NCBI GenBank assembly: GCA_029269725.1
Contig: JARJHS010000003.1
Location: forward strand, 526,292 to 590,291
Direction of reading: 5' to 3'
Source: Pollutibacter soli
GTDB taxonomy: Bacteria > Bacteroidota > Bacteroidia > Chitinophagales > Chitinophagaceae
DNA length: 64,000 nt
Below the pieces are notes generated by a model, which made no database searches, had not been told where the DNA came from, and worked only from the letters and a program-made list of their open reading frames with translations. Position numbers and translations under genes: made by a program. Positions 35,371 through 43,639 of the stretch are shown in pieces (position 1 is the stretch's first letter; each line of letters begins with the position of its first letter).

Positions 35371-37131
35371 TTATTTTTTCTTCCGGGTAGTGACGTAAAG
35401 CTTCTGTGCCTTCAGTACCAGCTCAGCAAATTCTCTTTGAGAAGGATTGGTATGATCACTGTAATCACGCGCCATCACTACCAATTGATCCCAGGTAACA
35501 TTTTTCACGAATTCTGAAGATCTCAGCATTTGCCCGAACAGTGCCACTGTTGCAGCAAACCTGATCTTGTGCTCTGATTCTGCAAACTCGAGGAAGTTGA
35601 ACGGACTGCGGTACTTGAAAAAACTGATCGATTTATTTCCGGGTAAGCGGTACCGTATTTCCACATCAGCGATATGGTCCTTCATAATTCCACTCACTAC
35701 GCCTTTTACATTTTCTACAGTCGGAACCACCTCAAATATGGCGATCATCGAATGTCCCGATCCTACTTCACCACCTTCAAGATTACTGGTGCTATCCGTA
35801 AGTGCACTAAGTTTATTATCGAACCCGATGAGCCTGTAACTTGACACCAGCGAGGGATTGAAATTGACATTCATGTAAACATCATCCGCCACTGTGTACA
35901 ACGTTTGTGTGAGTTCTTTGACCAACACTTTTTCGGCTTCCATTTCATTATCGAGATAAGCGAAATTTCCATTGCCGGTTTTTGCAAGAATCTCAATTTT
36001 TGAATCCTTATAATTTCCCATACCTACACCGAGACAGGTAAGGTAAACGCCGCTTTGTTTTTGTTTTGTGATCAGTGCTTCGAGATCTTTTTCGGAAAAC
36101 TGGCCGACATTAAAATCGCCATCTGTTGCCAGTATCACGCGGTTGTTTCCTCCCTTAATGAATTTATTTCTGGCGAGCGCATATGCCTGCAATATCCCCG
36201 CTTCACCAGGAGTATTTCCTCCCGGCTCCAATTGTTCGATGGCATCATTGATCACTTTCTTGTTGTCGCCACCTGTTGGCTGAAGCATTACACCGGTAAC
36301 ACTTCCATATACAACGATAGAAATAGTATCTATCGCACGGAGATTATCAACCAGTTTACGAAATGCAGTTTTCAATAATGGCAACCGGTTGGGCATATCC
36401 ATCGAACCAGAAACATCCACAAGAAAAACCAGATTGCTCGGAGGTATCGCGTCGAGGTTTATTTTTTTTGTATTGACAAAAAGATAAAAAAGCTGGTTGT
36501 TCGGATTCCAGGGACATGAAGTAAGATTTGAACTCACACGAAAAACGGAATCCTTTCCCGGAGCATTAAAATTCAGCGAGAAATAATTCAGCATCTCTTC
36601 TATGCGCACAGCATCAGGAGGTACTTCGCTGTTGAGATTTACAAAACGACGCACATTGCTGTACGATGCTCGATCGACATTCAATACCAGGCCTGTCTGC
36701 GGAAACTGCTGTGTGTTAATAAATTCATTTTCCACCAGCATATTATAAGTTTCACCGCCAACAAATCGCGGGAGTAACTCTGTTCTTAATTGCTTGTTGC
36801 GCGTAATGGACAAGCGTGTATGTTTATACAGGCTCGCTGTAAAAGGCAACATCTTCAATTCAATCTCCAGGTATTTTGATGCATCAACCGGAACAGTGAA
36901 AGGCTCATAGCCATCCAGTTGAAAAGTGAGCGTGTCTTTCTGCACAGAACTCAATATTCCAAAAGCACCGCCAACACCACTGTTATATGGAAGACGTGTG
37001 GAATGAACTATTATCCGTGCGTTCTGAAGAGGGTTCTTTTTATTATCCTTCACTTCTCCACGAATATAATATTGCGCATGCACCAGGGTACAGCATAGCA
37101 GTAATGCGCATATCATTCCAACAGATTTCAA
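35371..37131 (-). CDS. Secreted VWA-domain protein (YfbK-like) with N-terminal carboxypeptidase-regulatory domain
   Basis: The 586 residues begin with a signal peptide (MKSVGMICALLLCCTLVHAQ). A carboxypeptidase-regulatory-like module follows (about 20-95, YIRGEVKDNKKNPLQNARII). The YfbK-type middle carries a NVDRASYSNVRRF segment, then the von Willebrand A domain with an intact MIDAS (DVSGSMD and the Thr/Asp loops, ATDGDFNVG). The C-terminus matches DUF3520. Such proteins bind metal-dependent ligands at the cell surface or periplasm; the partner is unknown. It is a single gene, convergent with the glycosyltransferase island. Confidence 0.9.
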   Translation of the reverse strand: MKSVGMICALLLCCTLVHAQYYIRGEVKDNKKNPLQNARIIVHSTRLPYNSGVGGAFGILSSVQKDTLTFQLDGYEPFTVPVDASKYLEIELKMLPFTASLYKHTRLSITRNKQLRTELLPRFVGGETYNMLVENEFINTQQFPQTGLVLNVDRASYSNVRRFVNLNSEVPPDAVRIEEMLNYFSLNFNAPGKDSVFRVSSNLTSCPWNPNNQLFYLFVNTKKINLDAIPPSNLVFLVDVSGSMDMPNRLPLLKTAFRKLVDNLRAIDTISIVVYGSVTGVMLQPTGGDNKKVINDAIEQLEPGGNTPGEAGILQAYALARNKFIKGGNNRVILATDGDFNVGQFSEKDLEALITKQKQSGVYLTCLGVGMGNYKDSKIEILAKTGNGNFAYLDNEMEAEKVLVKELTQTLYTVADDVYMNVNFNPSLVSSYRLIGFDNKLSALTDSTSNLEGGEVGSGHSMIAIFEVVPTVENVKGVVSGIMKDHIADVEIRYRLPGNKSISFFKYRSPFNFLEFAESEHKIRFAATVALFGQMLRSSEFVKNVTWDQLVVMARDYSDHTNPSQREFAELVLKAQKLYVTTRKKK

Positions 37132-37260
37132 GCCAGTCTTATATTGAAATGATTGTAAAAAATAAATTCATATGGTTTCGAAATTGATGCACAAGGTTCA
37201 TTCTCTCACTTCGCTATCCTATCTAAACGTTTTGGCTGGCGAGTACAGACTAATAACGTT

Positions 37261-37800
37261 CTAATCTGCTTCTAACTGATATATCCCGTTGATATTTCTT
37301 CCATATCCATCATAATCAAGGCCGTAGCCTACAACAAACCGATCCGGAATCGTAAATCCAAGGTAATCAATCGGAATGGGGTATACAGTACATTCTTTTT
37401 TATGCAGTAGAGCACAGATTTTCAGTGATCGCGGTTGCTGGTGTTCCAACTGGGGCAAAAACTGGCTAAGGGTCCTGCCGGTATCAATTATATCCTCAAT
37501 TATAACGACATCTCTGTCATACACTTCAGCATCCAGACCTATGGATGTAATTACTTCACCGGTTGACTTTGTGCCCTTGTATGAAACCAGTTTGATAAAG
37601 CAGATTTCAGCAGGAATACTCAGTGCCCTGAAAATATCGGCCGCAAAAATGAATGAACCGTTCAGTATGGCTAGAAACAACGGTTTTCTGCCAGCATAAT
37701 CTTTACTCAATTCATCCGCAAGCTTCCTGACTTCTGCTGTTATCTGTTCAGCCGTTATATATGGTTTGAATTTCTTATCATGAACCTGTATGGTGTCCAT
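37261..37800 (-). CDS. hpt: Hypoxanthine phosphoribosyltransferase
   Basis: A 179-residue purine-salvage enzyme converting hypoxanthine or guanine with PRPP to IMP or GMP. The PRPP-binding loop VVIIEDIIDTGRTL is exact. The FLAILNGSFIFAADI loop and YLGFTIPDRFVVGYGLDYD, which contacts the base, are present. The start ATG follows the stop of the glucosaminidase gene with no gap. They form an operon with the O-methyltransferase gene upstream. The length is normal (about 175-180). Confidence 0.94.
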   Translation of the reverse strand: MDTIQVHDKKFKPYITAEQITAEVRKLADELSKDYAGRKPLFLAILNGSFIFAADIFRALSIPAEICFIKLVSYKGTKSTGEVITSIGLDAEVYDRDVVIIEDIIDTGRTLSQFLPQLEHQQPRSLKICALLHKKECTVYPIPIDYLGFTIPDRFVVGYGLDYDGYGRNINGIYQLEAD

Positions 37801-39081
37801 TCATCGGCTTTTATATATCAATAATTCCTGCCCCACTCTTAAATCCACCGAATCTAATTTATTCCAATCCCTGATTTGTTCCTGACTTACCTGGTATTTT
37901 TTCGACAGGCTGTACAAAGTTTCCTTTGAACTGACCGTATGACGGTAGTAACTCTCTTCGACAGTAATCATTGGTTTGGTATTGTTCGCAGCTACTGATT
38001 CCTTTATGTTAGCCTGGCCAGCAGAGGCAAGTCTTGGTCTTGCAGGTGCTTCATATTTGAGATACAACTTTTCACCTGCCGCAGGTATCATCTGAGCTTC
38101 GAGGAAATTGTATGAAAGAAGACTCTCGAGCCTGATACCTTCGGACTGACTGATATCAGCCAATGTTTCACCAGCGCGGCAGATATGGAATTCGTTAAAT
38201 CCATGCTTTCTTTTTCTTTGCAGATATACCAGCTGTGATTTATCAAGCACTTCGGTATTTTGATCGAGTTCGTTGAATTCATACAACCATTTCAATTTTA
38301 CACGATAATTATCTGCAATTGCCAGTAACGAACTTCCGGCCGATGCAAAAATCACACGTGTATCATTGATCCTGAATTCACCTTCGGGATAATTCTGTGG
38401 CTGTAGTTCAGGAACTGTACTCGCAGCGCTGTTAACTGTTTCAATGGCATTACCAGCAGAATTAGTCACCACCTGTCCAGAACCTGTAGTTACCGGAACT
38501 ATTTTTCTATCAGGATAAACTCCTGCGAGAAATTCTGTTGCGGGTTTCTTTTTTCCAATCGCGATGAGTGTGTAGTCATCCAGATGATAGAGTTCTATGT
38601 ATTTGATCAGTATTTGCGGATACTTCGGGTTAGTTGCGTATCCTGCTTTTTTCAAACCCTTCGCCCAGCCACTATAATCTTCAGGATCCAGTTGAAAGAG
38701 AAAAGCGTAACGTGGTTGTGACTTCAGGTAATCAGAATGATCTTTCCATGACTGGTATGCTTCAGGATATTTTCTGAAACATTCGCCTGCTTCATCATCA
38801 TCATGATACACTTTTTCGCCGGTCCACCAGCTTTTGCATTTGATACCAAAGTGATTATTTGATCTTCTTACCAGGTCACTCTGACCAGCCTCTGTTTCAA
38901 GTATTCCCTGCGCGAGTTTAATAGCAGCAGGTACTCCTGTTCGCTGCATTTCGGCTATGGCAAGATCAGCGTAAGTTTTTACGTATTCAACAACCACCGG
39001 ATTCAGGTTGTCCTGCGCCTGTGATCTGAATACACCCGAAGAAAGTGCCAGCAAAAAGAGAAATGATTTCAGTTTCAACAT
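37801..39081 (-). CDS. LysM-containing peptidoglycan glucosaminidase
   Basis: The 426-residue exported protein has a signal peptide (ending RSQAQ). A glucosaminidase domain at about 28-170 shows the catalytic Glu in AQGILETEAGQSDL and a conserved NHFGIKC. Three LysM-like modules follow; the clearest are FHICRAGETLADISQSEGI and YRHTVSSKETLYSLSKKYQV. It should cut the glycan backbone of peptidoglycan and hold on to it through LysM. It sits in a three-gene operon between the O-methyltransferase gene (gap of 2 bases) and hpt (no gap), a pairing with no obvious functional logic. Confidence 0.9.
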   Translation of the reverse strand: MLKLKSFLFLLALSSGVFRSQAQDNLNPVVVEYVKTYADLAIAEMQRTGVPAAIKLAQGILETEAGQSDLVRRSNNHFGIKCKSWWTGEKVYHDDDEAGECFRKYPEAYQSWKDHSDYLKSQPRYAFLFQLDPEDYSGWAKGLKKAGYATNPKYPQILIKYIELYHLDDYTLIAIGKKKPATEFLAGVYPDRKIVPVTTGSGQVVTNSAGNAIETVNSAASTVPELQPQNYPEGEFRINDTRVIFASAGSSLLAIADNYRVKLKWLYEFNELDQNTEVLDKSQLVYLQRKRKHGFNEFHICRAGETLADISQSEGIRLESLLSYNFLEAQMIPAAGEKLYLKYEAPARPRLASAGQANIKESVAANNTKPMITVEESYYRHTVSSKETLYSLSKKYQVSQEQIRDWNKLDSVDLRVGQELLIYKSR

Positions 39082-39083
39082 CC

Positions 39084-39731
39084 TTAAAACTTATCTTTTT
39101 TATAGATCAGTGTTAACCCATCCCTAACGGTTATCATCACCTGTTCTACCCTGTTATCTGACGCTACATGACGGTTAAAATCGTGTATCGCCTTTGCATT
39201 CTTTCCTTTCAGATTTTCCTCAAGTACCGTCCCATGGAAAAGAACATTATCGGCTATAATCCATCCCCCGGGCCTGAGTTTTTGCATTACCAGTTCGTAA
39301 TACAAGACGTAATTTATTTTATCAGCATCTATAAATGCAAGGTCCCAGGTTTCATTTAACGTTTCAATAATTTTTTCGGCCTCTCCCTCATGCACAATCA
39401 TTTGATTTCCAAAGCACGAGCGATCAAAAAAAGAACGGGCCAACCGGGCGTCATCAGGTCTTTTTTCTATCGTATGGAGTATTCCACTATGCTTTAACCC
39501 TTTGGCCAGGCAAATGGCACTATATCCTGTAAAAGTGCCAATCTCGAGAATACGCTCCGGTTGTATCATCCGGCTTAGCTGAGTCAGTAACTGCCCCTGC
39601 AAATGACCGCTGAGCATATGAGGCTCAGCATGTTCTCTCAAAGTATACTCAGCAATTTCGGAAAGCAATGCATCATCTTTGGTGGTATAGTCTGCTGCAT
39701 ATGCTTCGACCCTGGCCGGAATTATTTCCAA
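39084..39731 (-). CDS. O-methyltransferase (caffeoyl-CoA/catechol OMT-like, class I)
   Basis: The frame is open from 39857, but the conserved protein starts at a TTG (39729-39731): MEIIPARVEAYAADYT, giving 215 residues, the size of the family. A -7 box lies 16 bases upstream, which supports this start. Motif I is RILEIGTFTGYSAICLA. It is followed by LHTIEKRPDDARLA, the metal-binding LAFIDADKINYVLYYE and the IIADNVLFHG segment, all typical of the small Mg2+-dependent OMTs. The substrate is unknown. It heads the operon with the glucosaminidase and hpt genes. Confidence 0.88.
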   Translation of the reverse strand: MEIIPARVEAYAADYTTKDDALLSEIAEYTLREHAEPHMLSGHLQGQLLTQLSRMIQPERILEIGTFTGYSAICLAKGLKHSGILHTIEKRPDDARLARSFFDRSCFGNQMIVHEGEAEKIIETLNETWDLAFIDADKINYVLYYELVMQKLRPGGWIIADNVLFHGTVLEENLKGKNAKAIHDFNRHVASDNRVEQVMITVRDGLTLIYKKDKF

Positions 39732-39746
39732 GCGATCTAATTTCTG

Positions 39747-39754
39747 CAAAATTA
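39747..39754 (-). promoter_or_regulatory. -7 box (TAATTTTG) for the OMT-glucosaminidase-hpt operon
   Basis: On the minus strand TAATTTTG lies 15 bases before the TTG start at 39731 and inside the longer open frame. It argues for the shorter protein. No good -33 element was found. Confidence 0.45.
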
Positions 39755-39816
39755 CTTTGAATTCCTGAAAAGATTCGCAGTAAACAACAGATATCCAGTC
39801 GTTTAATGAATGAATT

Positions 39817-40512
39817 TTAAAAGTTCGGCGCCAGCGACCTTGTTCTGTAATACTCAAGCATATGATGTACGACTTCGTCGGGCGTATCTGCTATCTGAAA
39901 AAGATCAAGATCTTCCTTTTTGATATTCTCTTCCGTCAGCATCGTATTTTTCATCCACTCCATCAAACCCTGCCAGTAGGATCGACCTACCATAACCATT
40001 GGCATCTGTTTAAATTTTTCCGTTTGAATGAGTGTGGCGACTTCGAACAATTCGTCCATGGTACCAAAACCACCGGGCATCATCACAAACCCTTGTGAGT
40101 ATTTTGTAAACATGACTTTTCTTACGAAAAAGTATTGAAACGACAGAAGCTTATCGCGATCTATAAATTCGTTGTTTGACTGTTCAAAGGGAAGATTGAT
40201 ATTCAGCCCTACGCTTTTGCCTCCTGCGAGCATAGCTCCCTTGTTTGCTGCTTCCATAATACCGGGCCCTCCTCCAGTGATAATGCCAAACCCCTCCATC
40301 GCAAGCCTGCGGGATATTTCAACAGTGAGTTCGTAATAAAGAGAGCCGGGTTGTGTACGGGCAGATCCGAAAATTGAAATGCAGGGACCGATCTTGGCAA
40401 GGGCATCAAATCCATCTACAAATTCGGCCATAATTTTAAAGATCTGCCAGCTACTGTACGCCATACTTTCCTTCCAGTGGCGTTCCTTGAGGATGTTGAT
40501 ATTTCCATTCAT
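39817..40512 (-). CDS. LOG-family protein (TIGR00730), long form
   Basis: The ATG at 40510-40512 gives 231 residues starting MNGNINILKERHWKESM; an earlier start adds 17 unconserved residues. The LOG signature is complete: the nucleotide loop GGGPGIMEAANKGA and PGGFGTMDELFE. LOG proteins hydrolyse nucleoside 5'-monophosphates to base and ribose 5-phosphate; the lysine decarboxylase name in databases is misleading. This long form is often called a putative cytokinin-activating protein. A second, shorter LOG gene lies 1.9 kb away on the other strand. Confidence 0.9.
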   Translation of the reverse strand: MNGNINILKERHWKESMAYSSWQIFKIMAEFVDGFDALAKIGPCISIFGSARTQPGSLYYELTVEISRRLAMEGFGIITGGGPGIMEAANKGAMLAGGKSVGLNINLPFEQSNNEFIDRDKLLSFQYFFVRKVMFTKYSQGFVMMPGGFGTMDELFEVATLIQTEKFKQMPMVMVGRSYWQGLMEWMKNTMLTEENIKKEDLDLFQIADTPDEVVHHMLEYYRTRSLAPNF

Positions 40513-40558
40513 ACCGATAGGATTGAAAAATGATAATTCATATGGGCAGGAATACAAA

Positions 40559-40578
40559 GCCACTGCATCGGCAGTGGC
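40559..40578 (-). terminator. Hairpin after the symporter gene
   Basis: A perfect 8-base stem GCCACTGC/GCAGTGGC with a 4-base loop, read on the minus strand 37 bases after the symporter stop. Only a short T stretch follows, so it may be an attenuator or a weak terminator. Confidence 0.5.
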
Positions 40579-40614
40579 CCTGGCTTCAACTATAAAACGA
40601 TGGGAACAGGAGTT

Positions 40615-42129
40615 TTAGTTTGTGTTTTTTGCTGATGGTGAGGATATCAGCCAAAGACCGGCAAAGGTTAACAATCCATTGATGATCAGGAGCTCTATTC
40701 CTATGCGATAACCGCCGAACCAGTCGGCGGCATTGCGACTGAGGATATAACAAAGTACAGGTGCCACGAGGCAGATCAGCGTCACCCTGATGGAGTCGTT
40801 TAGTCTCCGTTTTGTAAGAATGCCAAAGGTAAAAAGACCCAGTAGCGGCCCGTAGGTATACCCTGCCAAATCAAGCACAATATTGATGATTGATTTGTTA
40901 TTGATCCATTTAAAGATCAGGATGCAAAGCATGAATATAACGGTAAAGCTCAGGTGTACGATCATGCGTGTACGTTTCCTCTGCTGCTCTGTTATTTGCT
41001 GATTTCTTTTCAGGCCAAGTATATCAATACAGAACGACGATGTTAATGCAGTGAGTGCCCCATCAGCGCTGGGAAATAAGGCCGATATCAACCCGATGAT
41101 AAAAATGATCCCGATCGCCTGCGGCATTTCAAACATTGCTGCAGATGGAAACAGATCGTCGCCGATAATATTTTTTCCATTAGCCAGAAATGTTGTTCCC
41201 TCATATTGCGCATTGCGCGATAGCATAAAAAGATACAGGAGTCCGCCAAGTACTAAGAAAAGCAGTGTGACAATAACCATCACCACAGTAAAACTTTTGA
41301 TGTTTTTCTGTGAGTTCTTTAAAGTGTTTACGCTGATATTTTTCTGCATCATCTCCTGGTCAAGACCGGTCATTGCAATTGCAATAAAAGCGCCACCGAT
41401 AATACTTTTCAGAAAAAATGTGCGGCTGTTCACATCGGTATCAAAAATGCGTGTGTAACCCTTATCGCTCATGAGCTGCATTGCTTCTCCAAAACCAAGG
41501 TTCAGGTTATTGAGGATATAAACGATACAAACAACCAGGCCCAATAACATGAATGTTGTCTGCAGGGTATCAGTATATACAATAGTTTTTACCCCGCCTT
41601 CAAAAGTATAAAGAAGGATCATCAGTAATATCACAAATGCAGTAACAGTAAACGGTACTCCCAGTCTGTCCAGGATAAAAATCTGCAGAACATTAATCAC
41701 GAGGTACAATCTTGCTGTGGCGCCAACTGTTCTCGAGATCAGAAAAAACAATGCACCTGTTTTATAAGAGAAGGTGCCAAAGCGATGTTCAAGATAATTG
41801 TAGATAGAGGTCAGGTTCATTTTATAGTACAAAGGAATCAGTACATACGCAATGACTGCATAACCGAACAGATAACCGATTACTACCTGGAAATACGAGA
41901 ATGCCTTGAATGTGCCACCCGTAAAATCGCCCACAGTTCCCGGCACGGAAACAAATGTTACACCGGATAACGAAGTACCGATCATACCAAAAGAAACCAG
42001 TACCCAGTTGGAACTTTTATTACCTATGAAAAAGGAATCATTGGTAGCATTTCGTGAAGTAAACCATGCTACACCAAGTAGCAACAGAAAGTAACCGATT
42101 ACAAAACTAAAGAGCAGTGTTGCAGACAT
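40615..42129 (-). CDS. Sodium:solute symporter (SSS family)
   Basis: A 504-residue integral membrane protein with about 13 hydrophobic helices. The N-terminal segment SGVTFVSVPGTVGDFTGGTF matches the SSS region around helix 2-3. The GLISALFPSADGALTALTSS segment is the SSS signature that lines the sodium site, and LALTSS-like packing follows. Substrate cannot be told; sugars, amino acids, sialic acid or proline are all possible. It is transcribed away from the divergent LOG gene across a gap full of heptamer arrays. Confidence 0.9.
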   Translation of the reverse strand: MSATLLFSFVIGYFLLLLGVAWFTSRNATNDSFFIGNKSSNWVLVSFGMIGTSLSGVTFVSVPGTVGDFTGGTFKAFSYFQVVIGYLFGYAVIAYVLIPLYYKMNLTSIYNYLEHRFGTFSYKTGALFFLISRTVGATARLYLVINVLQIFILDRLGVPFTVTAFVILLMILLYTFEGGVKTIVYTDTLQTTFMLLGLVVCIVYILNNLNLGFGEAMQLMSDKGYTRIFDTDVNSRTFFLKSIIGGAFIAIAMTGLDQEMMQKNISVNTLKNSQKNIKSFTVVMVIVTLLFLVLGGLLYLFMLSRNAQYEGTTFLANGKNIIGDDLFPSAAMFEMPQAIGIIFIIGLISALFPSADGALTALTSSFCIDILGLKRNQQITEQQRKRTRMIVHLSFTVIFMLCILIFKWINNKSIINIVLDLAGYTYGPLLGLFTFGILTKRRLNDSIRVTLICLVAPVLCYILSRNAADWFGGYRIGIELLIINGLLTFAGLWLISSPSAKNTN

Positions 42130-42195
42130 TGAGGTTATGGATTTGGCCGGAAGATAAGGAAAAACGAAATGCGAGTAAGTAGTGGGTAAGCAGGA

Positions 42196-42237
42196 GTTTA
42201 TAGTTCATAGGAACAGCCGGCTGTTCTTTGCAGCCGA
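42196..42237. repeat. Heptamer array with palindromic GAACAGCCGGCTGTTC
   Basis: The units gtttata, gttcata, ggaacag, ccggctg, ttctttg, cagccga keep a 7-base period. The first two are the reverse complement of the aactata/aactatg units at 42354-42420. In the middle is a perfect 16-base palindrome (42211-42226), and GGAACAGCC (42210-42218) is the reverse of the GGCTGTTCC nonamer. The 326-base gap 42130-42455 holds only this array, the next one and a -7 box. Confidence 0.7.
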
Positions 42238-42353
42238 CAAACTGAAAGTTAACCAGGTACGACTTTTTTTAAAAAAACGGATCCGTTGTCCATATCATGA
42301 AACGGACTAAAGATTGTTTATTTCGCTATTTATCAACAAAATCTGAATTTCAA

Positions 42354-42420
42354 AACTATGAACCATGAACTATAAACTGGCTGTTCCAAACTATGAACTA
42401 TGAACTATGAACTATGAACT
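42354..42420. repeat. Heptamer array of aactatg units with in-phase GGCTGTTCC
   Basis: Nine units hold the phase over 67 bases: aactatg, aaccatg, aactata, aactggc, tgttcca, aactatg, aactatg, aactatg, aactatg, aact. The nonamer GGCTGTTCC (42379-42387) interrupts the units without breaking the 7-base phase. It lies just before the LOG gene promoter box. Confidence 0.88.
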
Positions 42421-42431
42421 TTCTTTAACAC

Positions 42432-42439
42432 TATATTTG
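42432..42439 (+). promoter_or_regulatory. -7 box (TATATTTG) for the short LOG gene
   Basis: TATATTTG lies 16 bases before the ATG at 42456. The -33 position falls at the end of the aactatg array. Confidence 0.5.
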
Positions 42440-42455
42440 ATCAGCCACAACCCAA

Positions 42456-43016
42456 ATGAACGGAACCAACATCGCCAACACCATTGCTGTTTTCTGCGGA
42501 TCAAAACCAGGAGAAAATCCTGCTTTCGAAACGGATGCAATTGCATTAGGAACAGCGCTCGCTGAAAATGGTTACAGGATCATTTATGGTGGCGGCAACA
42601 AAGGATTGATGGGTGCTGTTGCCAATGCCGCACTTGGCAGCGGCGGATATATTACCGGTGTTATTCCTGAAGTGCTGGTAAAGTGGGAAAGACAACACGA
42701 TACACTGTCAGAACTGATTGTAACGGAAAACATGCATCACAGGAAACAAACGATGTATGAAAGATGTGAAGCCGCTGTTGTTTTACCCGGAGGATTTGGA
42801 ACACTGGATGAACTTTTTGAAATGCTTACCTGGAATCAGTTGCAGATTCATGATAAGAGAATTTTGTTATTAAATACAGCAGGTTTTTATTTCCACCTGA
42901 TGGAGCATCTGCGAAATATGCAGGAAATGGGGTTTCTATATGAAGAAACGACCAAGAGTATCAGTCTTTGCAATACTGTCGGGGAAGTGCTGGATCGACT
43001 CCAACTCAAAAGGTAA
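42456..43016 (+). CDS. LOG-family protein (TIGR00730), short form
   Basis: A 186-residue LOG-type nucleoside 5'-monophosphate phosphoribohydrolase. It starts MNGTNIANTIAVFCGSKPGE. Both motifs are present: GGGNKGLMGAVANAAL and PGGFGTLDELFEMLTW, with ERCEAAV before the second. The length is that of the classical LOG enzymes. It differs from the long form 1.9 kb away, so the two are distinct paralogues. Its 3' end overlaps the convergent outer-membrane gene by 11 bases. Confidence 0.93.
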   Translation: MNGTNIANTIAVFCGSKPGENPAFETDAIALGTALAENGYRIIYGGGNKGLMGAVANAALGSGGYITGVIPEVLVKWERQHDTLSELIVTENMHHRKQTMYERCEAAVVLPGGFGTLDELFEMLTWNQLQIHDKRILLLNTAGFYFHLMEHLRNMQEMGFLYEETTKSISLCNTVGEVLDRLQLKR

Positions 43017-43581
43017 ATCCCATGGAGAAAAACGGGTTTCTTCCATACGGTGAAGCTGGATTCTCACTCTGTATCAAATCATATTGAAGCATTAACAGAA
43101 TCGCACCACGCCCTGCGGGTATAGCAGCACCTACCCCTGCCAGTAACGTTGGCCTGAATTTAGGATCAAGTTTATATTCAAACGCAGGATTGTAAAATTT
43201 CTCTTTCCCCCAGATATAATTTATTTCCGGCTGTAGTTGTAAAAAAGCAAATTGGATGGGGTATACCCTTCCGAAAATGTTCAGACCAGTAGAACCATAT
43301 TCATAGCGATAGTCTTTATTACCGTAAATATCGTAATAGAGAAAGTTGGAATAAATAAAGTTGACTCCGGCACCTGCTGCGAACCAATTATTGAATCTGT
43401 AACCCACCTGGGGTGAAACATTGACAAAAGTAGAGTTGCCGAAACTGATACCAAAATATCCACCGAAGAACAATTTCGATTTATCAAATCCCTTGGTTGT
43501 TTCACCTTCATCCTGGCCAAATGCCGTGAGATTGAATAGGCTGATCACCAATATTAAAAAAAAGTAAGTCCTGGTTTTCAT
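43006..43581 (-). CDS. Outer-membrane beta-barrel protein, unknown
   Basis: The 191-residue protein has a signal peptide (MKTRTYFFLILVISLFNLTA, cut near AFGQ). Repeated amphipathic strands with Tyr and Phe girdles follow (VSPQVGYRFNNWFAAGAGV, YGSTGLNIFGRVYP, FLQLQPEINYIWG). It closes with a terminal aromatic strand, NPFFSMGFTF, whose last residue is Phe as barrel proteins need. It is probably a small eight-stranded outer-membrane barrel. No ligand or enzyme motif is seen. It is transcribed in the same direction as the T9SS pair upstream, with a 58-base gap to porP. Confidence 0.82.
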   Translation of the reverse strand: MKTRTYFFLILVISLFNLTAFGQDEGETTKGFDKSKLFFGGYFGISFGNSTFVNVSPQVGYRFNNWFAAGAGVNFIYSNFLYYDIYGNKDYRYEYGSTGLNIFGRVYPIQFAFLQLQPEINYIWGKEKFYNPAFEYKLDPKFRPTLLAGVGAAIPAGRGAILLMLQYDLIQSENPASPYGRNPFFSMGFTF

Positions 43582-43639
43582 GTTTTCGTTTGTTGGTTAC
43601 AGTTTAAAGAAACAAGCTATAACCCGTTGAGCGATTTTT

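Noticed and set aside
42196-42420. Heptamer arrays as a CRISPR array
   Set aside because: The units are 7 bases, contiguous and without unique spacers, and no cas gene is present.
42456-43016. Lysine decarboxylase function for the LOG-family genes
   Set aside because: The PGGxGTxxE and GGG motifs mark LOG phosphoribohydrolases; the decarboxylase name is an old database error.
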